The position numbers and the translations under genes are program-made. 31,781 nt of DNA from contig JAEOTK010000128.1 in NCBI GenBank assembly GCA_016839875.1, positions 1 through 31,781 on the forward strand, given 5' to 3'. The notes below the pieces were generated by a model. The model did not search any database, was not told the origin of the DNA, and saw only the letters and a list, made by a program, of their open reading frames with translations. Below are positions 13,854 through 21,524 of the stretch, piece by piece. The first letter of the stretch is position 1. Each line of letters opens with the position of its first letter. This DNA is from Candidatus Heimdallarchaeota archaeon (GTDB taxonomy: Archaea; Asgardarchaeota; Heimdallarchaeia; Heimdallarchaeales; Heimdallarchaeaceae).

Positions 13854-14345
13854 ATGGACATCAGTTCGACACCAATAGCAAAAATCAGTGATGATGGGCA
13901 GATAGAGGTTGTAAGGCATATAAGCTTTGTATGTACAAGTTGTACGGCTTGTTGTAAACTAAACAATATCCCAATCACAGAGAAAGACGTTGAACGAATG
14001 ATGGATAATGGAATTGAAGTGGGTCAAGCTATTGAAGAACTTAGTCCTGTGCTAATAGCAAGCAAAGATCTGGATAGGGGTCTGATTAAAGCCTATATGT
14101 TGAGAAAAAAGCCTTTTGTTAATGAATGTGCGTTTTTAGACGAATTAAATCTTTGTAAAATTCATGAATTTAAGCCATCTGCATGTCAACTTTACCCATT
14201 TTCCATAAGGAATGAAGACGAGGGTTATATGGCAATAATTCATCCTGACTGTGTTTGCGATTTTATTGAACTTGATGTCCCCGAAGATCAATCACAAACC
14301 AGAGAAATTGTCGAAGATTTATTGACTGTTTTATCTCTTAACTAG
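13854..14345 (+). CDS. YkgJ-type cysteine cluster (zinc/iron-chelating) protein
   Basis: A 163-residue protein with the cysteine pattern of the YkgJ/CxxCxxCC family (UPF0153-like). The N-terminal cluster reads FVCTSCTACC. It is followed by NECAFLDELNLCKIHEFKPSACQLYPF, whose C...C..H..KP..C..YPF run is the family hallmark, and by a late DCVC. The family is thought to bind a metal or Fe-S cluster, but the biochemical role is not established. The ATG at 13854 is 110 bases from the divergent rhomboid gene; a TATA-like GTTTTATTTTA lies near 13818. The next gene, a zinc-ribbon protein of unknown function, follows after 52 bases. Confidence 0.85.
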   Translation: MDISSTPIAKISDDGQIEVVRHISFVCTSCTACCKLNNIPITEKDVERMMDNGIEVGQAIEELSPVLIASKDLDRGLIKAYMLRKKPFVNECAFLDELNLCKIHEFKPSACQLYPFSIRNEDEGYMAIIHPDCVCDFIELDVPEDQSQTREIVEDLLTVLSLN

Positions 14346-14397
14346 TCTCTCATCTTAATGGGAAAATTTATCATATGCAATTTATAGATAAACTACA

Positions 14398-15765
14398 ATG
14401 AGCTTGTTTAAGACCAACTTCATGAAGCTAGTAGAAGCATATCTTCAAGATCAAGGTTTTACAATTGAGATGTGTAACATCTATACAAGGGGAGTTGATT
14501 ATTTTGAAAGCTACAAACGCGTCATAATGTGTGCACATAAGGATAATCTTCTACTTTGCATTAGAGCTAGGAGTGGTAAAGCAAGCGATCCTTTTGTTGG
14601 TGATGAAGACCAAATTGAGCTTAAACTTCAAGAACCAGCACTTAAACTTCTAAGTTGTATTCGATCACTAAATACAGGTACAGATCCAATCTATTGTGAA
14701 CAATTTCAAGACAAAGTTGCTATACCTGTGATAATAATGGAAAAATCTTCTCGAAGCCATCCATTGTATTATTTCTTTGACGATGAGACTCGAGAATCAA
14801 AACTGTGGTACAAGAAAAAGAATGTTGTTTATCTCCCTTGGGATTGGATTAAGGAGTTCTGGAACAAAGATTTTGAACTATCCTTAAAAGATCAAGGTTT
14901 TGAAATTGCAGAACCACTTCAATATGAACCGCCAGCTAATGTTAAAATGGCAGTTAATGAAATAGAAACGATTCTATCCTCTAGAAGAGTAGGAATAATG
15001 AAATCCGTGTATCTCAACAAACCTACACTTCCACCTTTAGTATTGACTCTAACACAGAATGATCAGATGCTCATGTTTCTAGTAGATGAAGGTGATGAAG
15101 AAATTCATCCAAAACTAATGGATTTTGCGGTATATTTCTTTGGCCCAAGAACAACGAAGTTTCCTACAACGGTTACATCAACGTTCTTCAATATTATAAC
15201 AGAAAAACCTGAGGAGAGTTTTCTGCAACCTTACATACCAAAGGATAATGACTTCGTTGAAAAACACTTTGAGAATCCTACGGTAATAAGAACCACAGTA
15301 AAAGGTTTCAAAAATCTACTAGATGTAGCTCATATTGATGAATTACCATCAATTTCGCAATTGAGTCCTATTGAAAATATGGAAATGGATAATCTGCTCA
15401 AGGCTTCATCTGGTTATTGGTTTTTAGAAGTATTTAATGAAGCTAAAAAAAGACTCAAAAAATTGTTTAGTGAAGGTTGCCCATTCTGCACTAATACAAA
15501 TGTGAGTCACCAAGCATCCAAACAGATTTTACTCGCTCTAGGATTGAATATGAAAACCTCGAAAGAAAATTCATACATAGCTTATTGCGATAGCAAAAAT
15601 GGATGTGGTTGGGGTTTTATTCTAATAAAAGATGTTTATCAAGGTGGAATTCATGGGTTCTTCATTGGCAGTGATCAGCAATATGCTCATGATGTAAAAA
15701 ATACAAAACAGAAGATTCAAGATATTGGATTGGATGTACACTCTTTCATTCATAGAAGAGAATGA
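14398..15765 (+). CDS. uncharacterised protein with C-terminal zinc ribbon
   Basis: A 455-residue protein I do not recognise. The first 170 residues are alpha/beta (YLQDQGFTIEMCNIYTRGVD, then LLLCIRARSG), which could be a divergent nuclease-like or substrate-binding fold. A second alpha/beta region covers about 185-330. Near the C-terminus C361/C364 (GCPFC) and C397/C403 (YCDSKNGCGWGF) form a probable zinc ribbon. No signal peptide or membrane segment is seen. AATTTATCAT about 30 bases before the ATG could be a TATA box for a leaderless mRNA. It ends with TGA directly abutting the stop of the convergent DUF35 gene (joint TGATCA). Confidence 0.8.
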   Translation: MSLFKTNFMKLVEAYLQDQGFTIEMCNIYTRGVDYFESYKRVIMCAHKDNLLLCIRARSGKASDPFVGDEDQIELKLQEPALKLLSCIRSLNTGTDPIYCEQFQDKVAIPVIIMEKSSRSHPLYYFFDDETRESKLWYKKKNVVYLPWDWIKEFWNKDFELSLKDQGFEIAEPLQYEPPANVKMAVNEIETILSSRRVGIMKSVYLNKPTLPPLVLTLTQNDQMLMFLVDEGDEEIHPKLMDFAVYFFGPRTTKFPTTVTSTFFNIITEKPEESFLQPYIPKDNDFVEKHFENPTVIRTTVKGFKNLLDVAHIDELPSISQLSPIENMEMDNLLKASSGYWFLEVFNEAKKRLKKLFSEGCPFCTNTNVSHQASKQILLALGLNMKTSKENSYIAYCDSKNGCGWGFILIKDVYQGGIHGFFIGSDQQYAHDVKNTKQKIQDIGLDVHSFIHRRE

Positions 15766-16155
15766 TCAAATTGGTCTAAATTTAAATCCATATCTAATTA
15801 AACCTTCATTATTATCGCTTGAAAGTATTCGAAATACCATTCTTACTTTCATGTTTTCTTGTAGGTCTTCATATTTGCAATCCACAATTTGTCCTGTCAC
15901 TCTAATGCCATCATCTAATTCAATTATTCCAACTGAATAAGGAGTATATGTTATCATTTCTTTAGCAGTTTGAGTGACCTGTGTAAAGAAAAGTATTCTT
16001 CCAGTATTTTCTAGTTTATGCTCAGTAATGTTTTCACTATTACACTTAGGACATGTTCTTACTAAGGGAAAACTGGTTTTGTTACAATCTAAACATTTGA
16101 GTCCAAGAGCTAAATAACGTTCCCTTTTTTCTCTCCAGATTTTTGGTGGTTCCAT
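15766..16155 (-). CDS. DUF35 OB-fold/zinc-ribbon scaffold of the thiolase-HMG-CoA synthase complex
   Basis: A 129-residue protein: an N-terminal helix (EPPKIWREKRERYLALG) and a rubredoxin-like zinc ribbon, C21-x2-C24 and C35-x2-C38 (CLDC...CPKC). An OB-fold follows (GRILFFTQVTQTAKEMITYTPYSVGIIELDDGIRVTGQIV, parts). In methanogens the DUF35 protein joins acetoacetyl-CoA thiolase and HMG-CoA synthase in one complex with a shared CoA site that channels acetoacetyl-CoA. The gene order here matches that complex. The start ATG overlaps the thiolase stop (TAATG), with GAGGTGA just upstream, so translation is coupled. Confidence 0.9.
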   Translation of the reverse strand: MEPPKIWREKRERYLALGLKCLDCNKTSFPLVRTCPKCNSENITEHKLENTGRILFFTQVTQTAKEMITYTPYSVGIIELDDGIRVTGQIVDCKYEDLQENMKVRMVFRILSSDNNEGLIRYGFKFRPI

Positions 16156-17336
16156 TATTTTTTCACCTCATTCTGAGCAAAGATACTAACATAAGTCATT
16201 GCTCCTGTACCTACAACATTTTGGGTAAGTCCATAACTACAATTGTCAACTTGACGTTCCTTTGCCGTTCCATTCATTTGTTCAACCATTTCAACAATTT
16301 GTGCAATTCCTGTTGCTCCAAAAGGATCTCCTCGTGCTTTAAGTCCTCCACTTGGATTGATAGTGATTTTGGAATTAATTGCTGTGTCGCCATTTTCAGT
16401 TGCTTTTGCGCCTTCACCTTTATTGAAAAATCCAAGGTCTTCAATTGCAATTATTTCCCCTATTGGGAATGAATCATGAACTTCAGCAACATTGATATTA
16501 TCAACACTAATATTCGCCATGTTAAATGCAATTTTCGCAGCATTTTTTGTTGAGGATAGTGAAGTGAATGATTGTCTATGATGTAAGGCAAGACTATCTG
16601 AAGCTTGACCTAATCCTAAGATAGGGATTTTGCTTTCGATATCTTTATGTTCTTCAACAAATTTAGATGAAGCAATAATGACAGAAGAGCTTCCATCACA
16701 ATAAGTAGCTGGGTCAAATCGACCAATTGGATCTGCTATTCTCTTTGCCTTTAGGAAACGATCGATCGAAATCTCTCTTCTAAACTGCGCATATGGATTT
16801 TGTACTCCATTTTTATGGTTCTTTACTGGAACAGAAGCTAGCTGTTCAAGCGTAGCGTTAAATTCCTTCATATATGCTTTTGTGATAATTGCATAGAGAC
16901 TTGTTAATGTAGCTCCCATTTCAAACTCCCACTGAAAATCTATTGTTGAGCTTAGTATTTTTTCAATGGTTTCATTATTTACATAGTCACTTAATTTCTC
17001 TGCTCCTACAACCGCTACACAGTCATATAAACCACTTTGAACATTTGAATAAGCTTGATGAAAAGCAGCTGCTCCACTTGCATTTCCTGCTTCTAGTCTA
17101 GATACTGGGACAGACATATTGTTTTCTCGTATGCAAGCCAAACCTATTGATGGTTGAGAATTTGAACTAGATGCCAAAGATCCTAAGAAAACTGATTGAA
17201 CTTTTTCTTTCTCTATATTAGAATTCTTTATTGATTCAGCGAGAGATTCGGATGCTAAAGAACTGGCACTTCTATCATAGAATTCACCAAATTTAGTTAT
17301 TCCATAACCGATCACATATACATCTTTGTTATTCAT
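16155..17336 (-). CDS. archaeal acetoacetyl-CoA thiolase homologue with altered active site
   Basis: A 393-residue thiolase of the archaeal AACT/SCP2-thiolase group, placed between HMG-CoA synthase and DUF35 as in the archaeal mevalonate complex. The fold is intact from VYVIGYGITKFGEF to LTQNVVGTGAM, and His287 (EVHDSF) is kept. Two expected catalytic residues are not. The nucleophile motif, normally EAxCASG, reads EAGNASG (Asn85, codon aat), and the GHP motif reads KARGDPFGATG (Asp337 for His). By the standard thiolase mechanism Claisen condensation should be lost or greatly altered. It may be a non-catalytic partner in the complex or catalyse something else. The frame is undamaged, so it is not a simple pseudogene. 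Confidence 0.88.
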   Translation of the reverse strand: MNNKDVYVIGYGITKFGEFYDRSASSLASESLAESIKNSNIEKEKVQSVFLGSLASSSNSQPSIGLACIRENNMSVPVSRLEAGNASGAAAFHQAYSNVQSGLYDCVAVVGAEKLSDYVNNETIEKILSSTIDFQWEFEMGATLTSLYAIITKAYMKEFNATLEQLASVPVKNHKNGVQNPYAQFRREISIDRFLKAKRIADPIGRFDPATYCDGSSSVIIASSKFVEEHKDIESKIPILGLGQASDSLALHHRQSFTSLSSTKNAAKIAFNMANISVDNINVAEVHDSFPIGEIIAIEDLGFFNKGEGAKATENGDTAINSKITINPSGGLKARGDPFGATGIAQIVEMVEQMNGTAKERQVDNCSYGLTQNVVGTGAMTYVSIFAQNEVKK

Positions 17337-17340
17337 TTGT

Positions 17341-18381
17341 TCACCTCAAAATTCCTTTGTATCTTGCATAGATACCATAGTCGATAAATTCAGTATTCTT
17401 AAGATAATAATCTACATTGTATGGATACTTCTTTATCTGCTCTATTTCATCAGTAACTACAAAGGAAAAAGAGTCACTTCCTGCACCACTTCCATATGAT
17501 GTCATAAAGATTCTTTCCCCTGGTTTTGCATTGTTCAGAATTTGTGTTAATCCCAGCATTGAAGATGCAGAATATGCATTGCCAATTTCTCGACATATAA
17601 GACTTAATTCAACTTGTTCATTTGAGAATCCCAACATTTTTGCAACTGATAGTGGAAATTTTGTATTAGGCTGATGAAAAGTGACATGATCGTAGTCAGA
17701 TGGTTTTGCTCCTAATTTCTCAAGCAGTCCTTTGGATGCATCAACAGTATGTTGGAAATAAGAGGGTTTTCCAGTAAATCTCTGACCATGTGTTGGATAT
17801 GTTGCTCCTTCTCTTCGCCAAAAGTCGGGAGTATCAGAAGTCACAGAGAAAGTATCTTCAACTTCCGCTACAACCTTTTCGGAACCAATTAAGAATGCAG
17901 CACTTCCTGCACCAGCAGTATATTCAAGAGGATCTCTAGGACGACCTTGACTATCGTCTGCTCCAATTGCTAAGCCTATCTTAATCATATCTGATTTCAC
18001 TAAGCTTAAACACATTTGCATTCCTGCAGTTCCAGCTTTACAAGCAAATTCCAAATCAGCAGCTGTTAGTTCATTCTCTGCATCAAGAGCAGCTGCAACA
18101 ATTGTAGCTGTAGGCTTAACTGCGTAAGGATGAGATTCACTTCCAACATAAATTGCTCCGATTTCCTTAGGATTTCCCTTCCATCTATTAACTGCATTTC
18201 TTGCAGATTCAACAGACATTGTTGCGACATCTTCATCTGGACCAGGAACAGATTTACTTGCTACTTGTAACTGTGCTTTAATTTCATTTGAATCTTCGTT
18301 CCATACTTTTGCGATATCTTCTATTCTAATTCGATATCTAGGAATATATGAACCATAAGAGATTATTCCAGTTTTACTCAT
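17341..18381 (-). CDS. hydroxymethylglutaryl-CoA synthase (archaeal type)
   Basis: Condenses acetyl-CoA with acetoacetyl-CoA to HMG-CoA, the second step of the mevalonate route to archaeal isoprenoid lipids. With the ATG at 18381 it has 346 residues, beginning SKTGIISYGSYIPRYRIRIEDIAKVW as archaeal homologues do (shown in part). Catalytic Glu82 (VGSES), Cys114 (LEFACKAGTAG) and His236 (VTFHQPN) are present, with PTHGQRFTGKPSYFQH in the middle. AAGGT at 18388-18392 is six bases upstream of this ATG and rules out the longer forms starting at 18387 or 18426. It is the first gene of the cluster; the thiolase starts four bases after its stop. A TATA-like stretch lies at about 18413-18422. Confidence 0.94.
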   Translation of the reverse strand: MSKTGIISYGSYIPRYRIRIEDIAKVWNEDSNEIKAQLQVASKSVPGPDEDVATMSVESARNAVNRWKGNPKEIGAIYVGSESHPYAVKPTATIVAAALDAENELTAADLEFACKAGTAGMQMCLSLVKSDMIKIGLAIGADDSQGRPRDPLEYTAGAGSAAFLIGSEKVVAEVEDTFSVTSDTPDFWRREGATYPTHGQRFTGKPSYFQHTVDASKGLLEKLGAKPSDYDHVTFHQPNTKFPLSVAKMLGFSNEQVELSLICREIGNAYSASSMLGLTQILNNAKPGERIFMTSYGSGAGSDSFSFVVTDEIEQIKKYPYNVDYYLKNTEFIDYGIYARYKGILR

Positions 18382-18514
18382 AACCATACCTTGGGGATTC
18401 TTTGTTAATAGATATAATAGAAACAATCATACAGTATTTATTCTTTCTACAACCATTAGCTTTAACTCATAATTAAAACTTGCTACTCAAAAATTAAGAA
18501 AAATCCTTGTATTT

Positions 18515-19213
18515 TCAGGCGTTTTTCTCTTCTTTTGTTGATTTCTTAGAGATGACAACTCTTGCTGGTTTGAGAATAATATTCCCCAATTGAAATCCTT
18601 TTGATATTACTTCAACAATCTGATTATTAGATGCCCCTTCTTTATCGATAACATAAACAGCTTCATGAAATTGTGGATTGAATGTTTCACTAAGTGGATC
18701 AATTACTTTAATTTCTAAAGATTCAAAAACTGTTTGTAAATTATTATAGATGAGTTTCAAACCATCTTCTACAGATTTTTTTTCTGTATGCTCACTAAGC
18801 ATTTCCACAGTTCTTTCTATATCTTCATATGTTGTGAGGAATTTCTGAATAATCTTTTGCTTGTTTTGGAAATTTGACCATTCTTGATCCTTATGCACTC
18901 TCTTCTTATAGTTTTCAAAATCTGCTTGAACCACTTGAGCAGTATTTAGATATTCTTCTTTCTTCTTAGTCTCCTCTTTCAATTCATGAAGGAGGTCAGA
19001 ATATCTTCTCATAATATCATCTCTTTTTCCTTTTTCAAATAGTTCTGAAATTTCATCTAGAAGTATTTCGATTTGCTTTGTTTCAGGATCTATCTCAATT
19101 TTTTCCAATTCACCTGTTGTTTCGACTTCATTTTCTTCTTCATCGTAGTCGCTTACATCCACTTCTATGAATTCATCTTCCTCTTCAGCTGATTTTTTTT
19201 CGTATATTGTCAT
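18515..19213 (-). CDS. grpE: GrpE, nucleotide exchange factor of DnaK
   Basis: A 232-residue GrpE, releasing ADP from the Hsp70 DnaK. An acidic N-terminal tail (1-45) leads into the long dimerisation helix and coiled coil (about 45-135, with QADFENYKKRVHKDQ), a four-helix bundle region, and the C-terminal beta domain (FNPQFHEAVYVI, GFQLGNIILKPARVVISK). These blocks match the family well. The start has AGAAGGTGAGG upstream. Many archaea keep grpE beside dnaK and dnaJ; here neither is in the window. DnaK/GrpE genes in archaea are generally viewed as acquired from bacteria. Confidence 0.94.
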   Translation of the reverse strand: MTIYEKKSAEEEDEFIEVDVSDYDEEENEVETTGELEKIEIDPETKQIEILLDEISELFEKGKRDDIMRRYSDLLHELKEETKKKEEYLNTAQVVQADFENYKKRVHKDQEWSNFQNKQKIIQKFLTTYEDIERTVEMLSEHTEKKSVEDGLKLIYNNLQTVFESLEIKVIDPLSETFNPQFHEAVYVIDKEGASNNQIVEVISKGFQLGNIILKPARVVISKKSTKEEKNA

Positions 19214-19390
19214 AAGAAGCCCTCACCTTCTGAACTTCGATTGAGATGAGTTTTTACAGACATTTAAAATCTTCCATTAAGCCAATTTTATTAGAAATGT
19301 AATATCGAAAGAATTGTTAAAAGTAAATGTTTATTTATAATTTTTTTTCAATTGCCTTAAACTGATATAACCCCCCTAGCAATGGTTAAA

Positions 19391-19427
19391 TTATATATAT
19401 TGTAAAAACAATAACATAAGAGGAATA
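19391..19427 (+). promoter_or_regulatory. promoter of the hemerythrin/PAS gene with inverted repeat
   Basis: A TATA box TTATATATA (19391-19399) is followed directly by the inverted repeat ATTGT-AAAA-ACAAT (19399-19412), close to the expected transcription start. GAGG lies about 6 bases before the ATG at 19431. The repeat could be an operator, though it is short. The remainder of the 217-base divergent gap to grpE is AT-rich with further TATA-like runs (TTTTAAAT near 19262) that would serve grpE. Confidence 0.4.
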
Positions 19428-19430
19428 AAA

Positions 19431-20651
19431 ATGCATGAAAAAGTTGGTAAATCCAGAGAAGAAAATAAAGAAATAATAAAAGAATTAATCAGGAAATTGC
19501 ATGAAGGTGAAAATCCAGAAGAAGTAAGGAAAGAATTCAAGACTGTATTAAAAGACCTCACCCCTCTAGAATTATCTCAAGCTGAAGAGTTGTTAATAAA
19601 AGAGGGTATGCCAGCTGAAGAAATTCATCATATGTGTGATGTTCATCTTGAAGTTATGCATGAAGCACTGAAGGAAGATATGAATCTGGCTCCAGCAGGA
19701 CATCCAATTAATATTCTGATGCAAGAACATGCATTACTCTTAGAATATGCAAATAGATTGAGAGATTTGTATAAGGAAATCAATGACAAATCAAGCTTTG
19801 ATGAAGTTTCTGAAGAGCTGAAAGAAATCACTGATATTATCAAACATCTCAAAGCTTCCGAAAGTCATTATCTACGTGAAGAAAATATTATCTTTGCACG
19901 ATTAGAGAAGTATGGTGTGACTCAACCCCCCAAAATAATGTGGATGGATCATGACAGAATACGTGATGTTGAAAAGAATCTCTATGAATTAATTGACAAT
20001 CGAACAAATTTCGAGTATCAAGAATTTGTTAAGAATTATCATAACCTAGCTCATGGTTTAGCTGAATTACTCGCAAGTCATTTTTCAAAAGAGAACAAAG
20101 TTCTGTTTCCAACATCTATTCAATTATTTGCTGAAAAAGAATGGATAGATATCAGAAAGCAGTTTGATGAAGTTGGTTATTGCTGTTTCACACCTGAGGT
20201 TCCTCTCTTAGGAGAAGAGATAGAAGAGGAAGTAAAACCATCTATGAGTGAAAATATAATTGATTTTGGAACTGGAAGTTTATCTGTAGATGAATTAAAG
20301 ATGATCTTTGAAACATTGCCAGTAGATATTACTTTTGTTGGAAAAAACGATGAAGTTAAATTTTACAGTGAAGGTCCAGACAGAATCTTTGTTCGAACTC
20401 CTAGTGTAGTTGGAAGATTGGTTGAAAACTGTCATCCTGGCAAAAGTGTTGATAGGGTTCTGGAAATCATTGATGGCTTTAAAAAGAATACATTAGATAA
20501 AGCAGAGTTTTGGCTTGAGTTTGAAGGTAAGTTTGTTTATATTAGATATTTTCCAGTTAGAGATAAAAACGGAGAATATCAAGGTGTCTTAGAAGTTACT
20601 CAAGATATCGCAAATATAAGAAAAATTGAAGGACAAAAACGTTTACTTTAA
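19431..20651 (+). CDS. DUF438 + hemerythrin + PAS domain sensor protein
   Basis: A 406-residue cytosolic protein with three domains in the order seen in the DUF438/PAS family. Residues about 1-85 are the helical DUF438 region (IIKELIRKLHEGENPEEVRKEF, LIKEGMPAEEIHHMCDVHLEV, parts). Residues about 90-235 are a hemerythrin HHE bundle with HPINILMQEH, HYLREENIIF, MDHDRI and HFSKENKVLF supplying His and Glu ligands of a likely di-iron site. Residues about 285-400 are a PAS domain (LPVDITFVGKNDEVKFYSEGPDRIF, part; NCHPGKSV; RYFPVRDKNGEYQGVLEVTQDI). It probably senses oxygen, nitric oxide or redox state. No output domain is present, so its partner is unknown. T-rich DNA after the stop (20663-20690) may terminate it. 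Confidence 0.88.
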   Translation: MHEKVGKSREENKEIIKELIRKLHEGENPEEVRKEFKTVLKDLTPLELSQAEELLIKEGMPAEEIHHMCDVHLEVMHEALKEDMNLAPAGHPINILMQEHALLLEYANRLRDLYKEINDKSSFDEVSEELKEITDIIKHLKASESHYLREENIIFARLEKYGVTQPPKIMWMDHDRIRDVEKNLYELIDNRTNFEYQEFVKNYHNLAHGLAELLASHFSKENKVLFPTSIQLFAEKEWIDIRKQFDEVGYCCFTPEVPLLGEEIEEEVKPSMSENIIDFGTGSLSVDELKMIFETLPVDITFVGKNDEVKFYSEGPDRIFVRTPSVVGRLVENCHPGKSVDRVLEIIDGFKKNTLDKAEFWLEFEGKFVYIRYFPVRDKNGEYQGVLEVTQDIANIRKIEGQKRLL

Positions 20652-20705
20652 CAACTCTAATCTACTTTCTTTCTTTTATTTTTATTACTATCTTCTTACC
20701 ATTGG

Positions 20706-20820
20706 TTTTTTAAATATGAAACTTCTTGTATTGTTGGCCAGAGCTTATCATAGACCTCTCTGAGCAATGCTATGGCTAGCTGTGAAGAGGGTGTGCTCTC
20801 TGGCCAATAATATTTGGTGA
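20706..20820 (+). promoter_or_regulatory. promoter and leader of the structured RNA / UPF0200 gene
   Basis: TTTTTTAAATATG (about 20706-20718) is a good TATA match, and its expected start point, 22-27 bases on, falls at the first base of the long hairpin (20734). After the hairpin, GGTGA at 20816-20820 is the ribosome binding site for the ATG at 20827. The hairpin is therefore either an independent small RNA or the 5' leader of the UPF0200 mRNA. Confidence 0.5.
20734..20807 (+). ncRNA. candidate structured RNA (H/ACA guide-like hairpin or 5' leader)
   Basis: A 10-bp perfect stem, TTGGCCAGAG (20734-20743) with CTCTGGCCAA (20798-20807), encloses an internal loop of 11 and 7 bases. Above it lies a 5-bp stem, CCTCT (20755-20759) with AGAGG (20786-20790). 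Then come opposed GA dinucleotides (20762-20763 and 20784-20785) as in a kink-turn, and a 3-bp plus 4-bp apical stem closed by TGGC. A lower stem, two-sided pocket, 5-bp upper stem and kink-turn is the layout of an archaeal H/ACA guide RNA. An ATA at 20810-20812 could stand for the ACA box. No tRNA features fit. The compact GC-rich block stands out from its AT-rich surroundings. Fold done by hand. Confidence 0.5.
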
Positions 20821-20826
20821 ATCAAT

Positions 20827-21432
20827 ATGAAAATTATAGTTCTCTCTGGATTGCCATTGAGTGGTAAAACAACTTATGCGAAAAAACTTGGACCTGATTA
20901 TAATATGCCTCTTTATGAAACAGGTACCGAAGTTCTTGAAGAAGTAACAGGAAGAGGTTTAGATTTTACTCCTGAAAATATAAAAATGGTTACTGATGAA
21001 TGTAAGAAAATATCTGATAGCTACTTCACAGAACGTTTGATGAAAAAAGTAGATGCTCTACCAAAAGATGTTCCTGGAGTTTTTATTTCTGGAATCAGAG
21101 CTGTATCAGAAATAGAAGTTCTAAAGAAATTTTATGGAGATGACAATGTATACGTTATTGCATTTCATACTTCTATGAAAACAAGGTTCAACAGATTGAA
21201 TAATCCAGATCGAATAGAAGATACAAAAGGGGCAAAAGCAGAAGAAGATAAATTACTTCGAAACTATGACAATTTTCTAGCTAGAAACAAAAAAGAGCTA
21301 GGGTATGGGGTTGGAGACGTTATGGCGCTTGCTGATTATGTCATGAGTACAGAGAATGAAAGATGGCCATATGTTACAATAAAAAATAACACTAGAGATT
21401 TTGAAATTATAATTAAAGAAATACTTGAGTAA
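20827..21432 (+). CDS. UPF0200 / dephospho-CoA-kinase-like P-loop protein
   Basis: A 201-residue P-loop kinase-like protein of the archaeal UPF0200 family (COG0237-like). Walker A is GLPLSGKTT (8-16). Family blocks follow: GRGLDFTPENIK, GVFISGIRAVSEIEVLKKFYG (part), VIAFHTSMKTRFNRL, then RNKKELGYGVGDVMALADYVM. Homologues are often annotated as dephospho-CoA kinase, but the archaeal enzyme shown to do that step belongs to another family (DUF359), so the reaction is open. The ATG at 20827 follows GGTGA. The structured element directly upstream may be its leader. Confidence 0.83.
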   Translation: MKIIVLSGLPLSGKTTYAKKLGPDYNMPLYETGTEVLEEVTGRGLDFTPENIKMVTDECKKISDSYFTERLMKKVDALPKDVPGVFISGIRAVSEIEVLKKFYGDDNVYVIAFHTSMKTRFNRLNNPDRIEDTKGAKAEEDKLLRNYDNFLARNKKELGYGVGDVMALADYVMSTENERWPYVTIKNNTRDFEIIIKEILE

Positions 21433-21524
21433 GTAAATCAAGTTTCTTTTCTTTTTCCTCATACATTAAAATTAATAAATAACTTTATTTGTTAAATCAC
21501 AGAACAAGATATAAGGTGTATAAG

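Noticed and set aside
15763..15768. TGATCA palindrome at the junction of two convergent genes
   Set aside because: It is simply the two stop codons (TGA on each strand) abutting; no wider symmetry is present.
16155..17336. Thiolase gene as a pseudogene because of the missing catalytic residues
   Set aside because: The frame is complete, has a ribosome binding context, keeps the rest of the fold motifs and is translationally coupled to DUF35; loss of function by decay would be expected to leave other damage.
20734..20807. Possible tRNA gene
   Set aside because: The length is right and the closing stem strong, but there is no T-arm GGTTCRA, no D-arm pattern and no anticodon arm of the right geometry.
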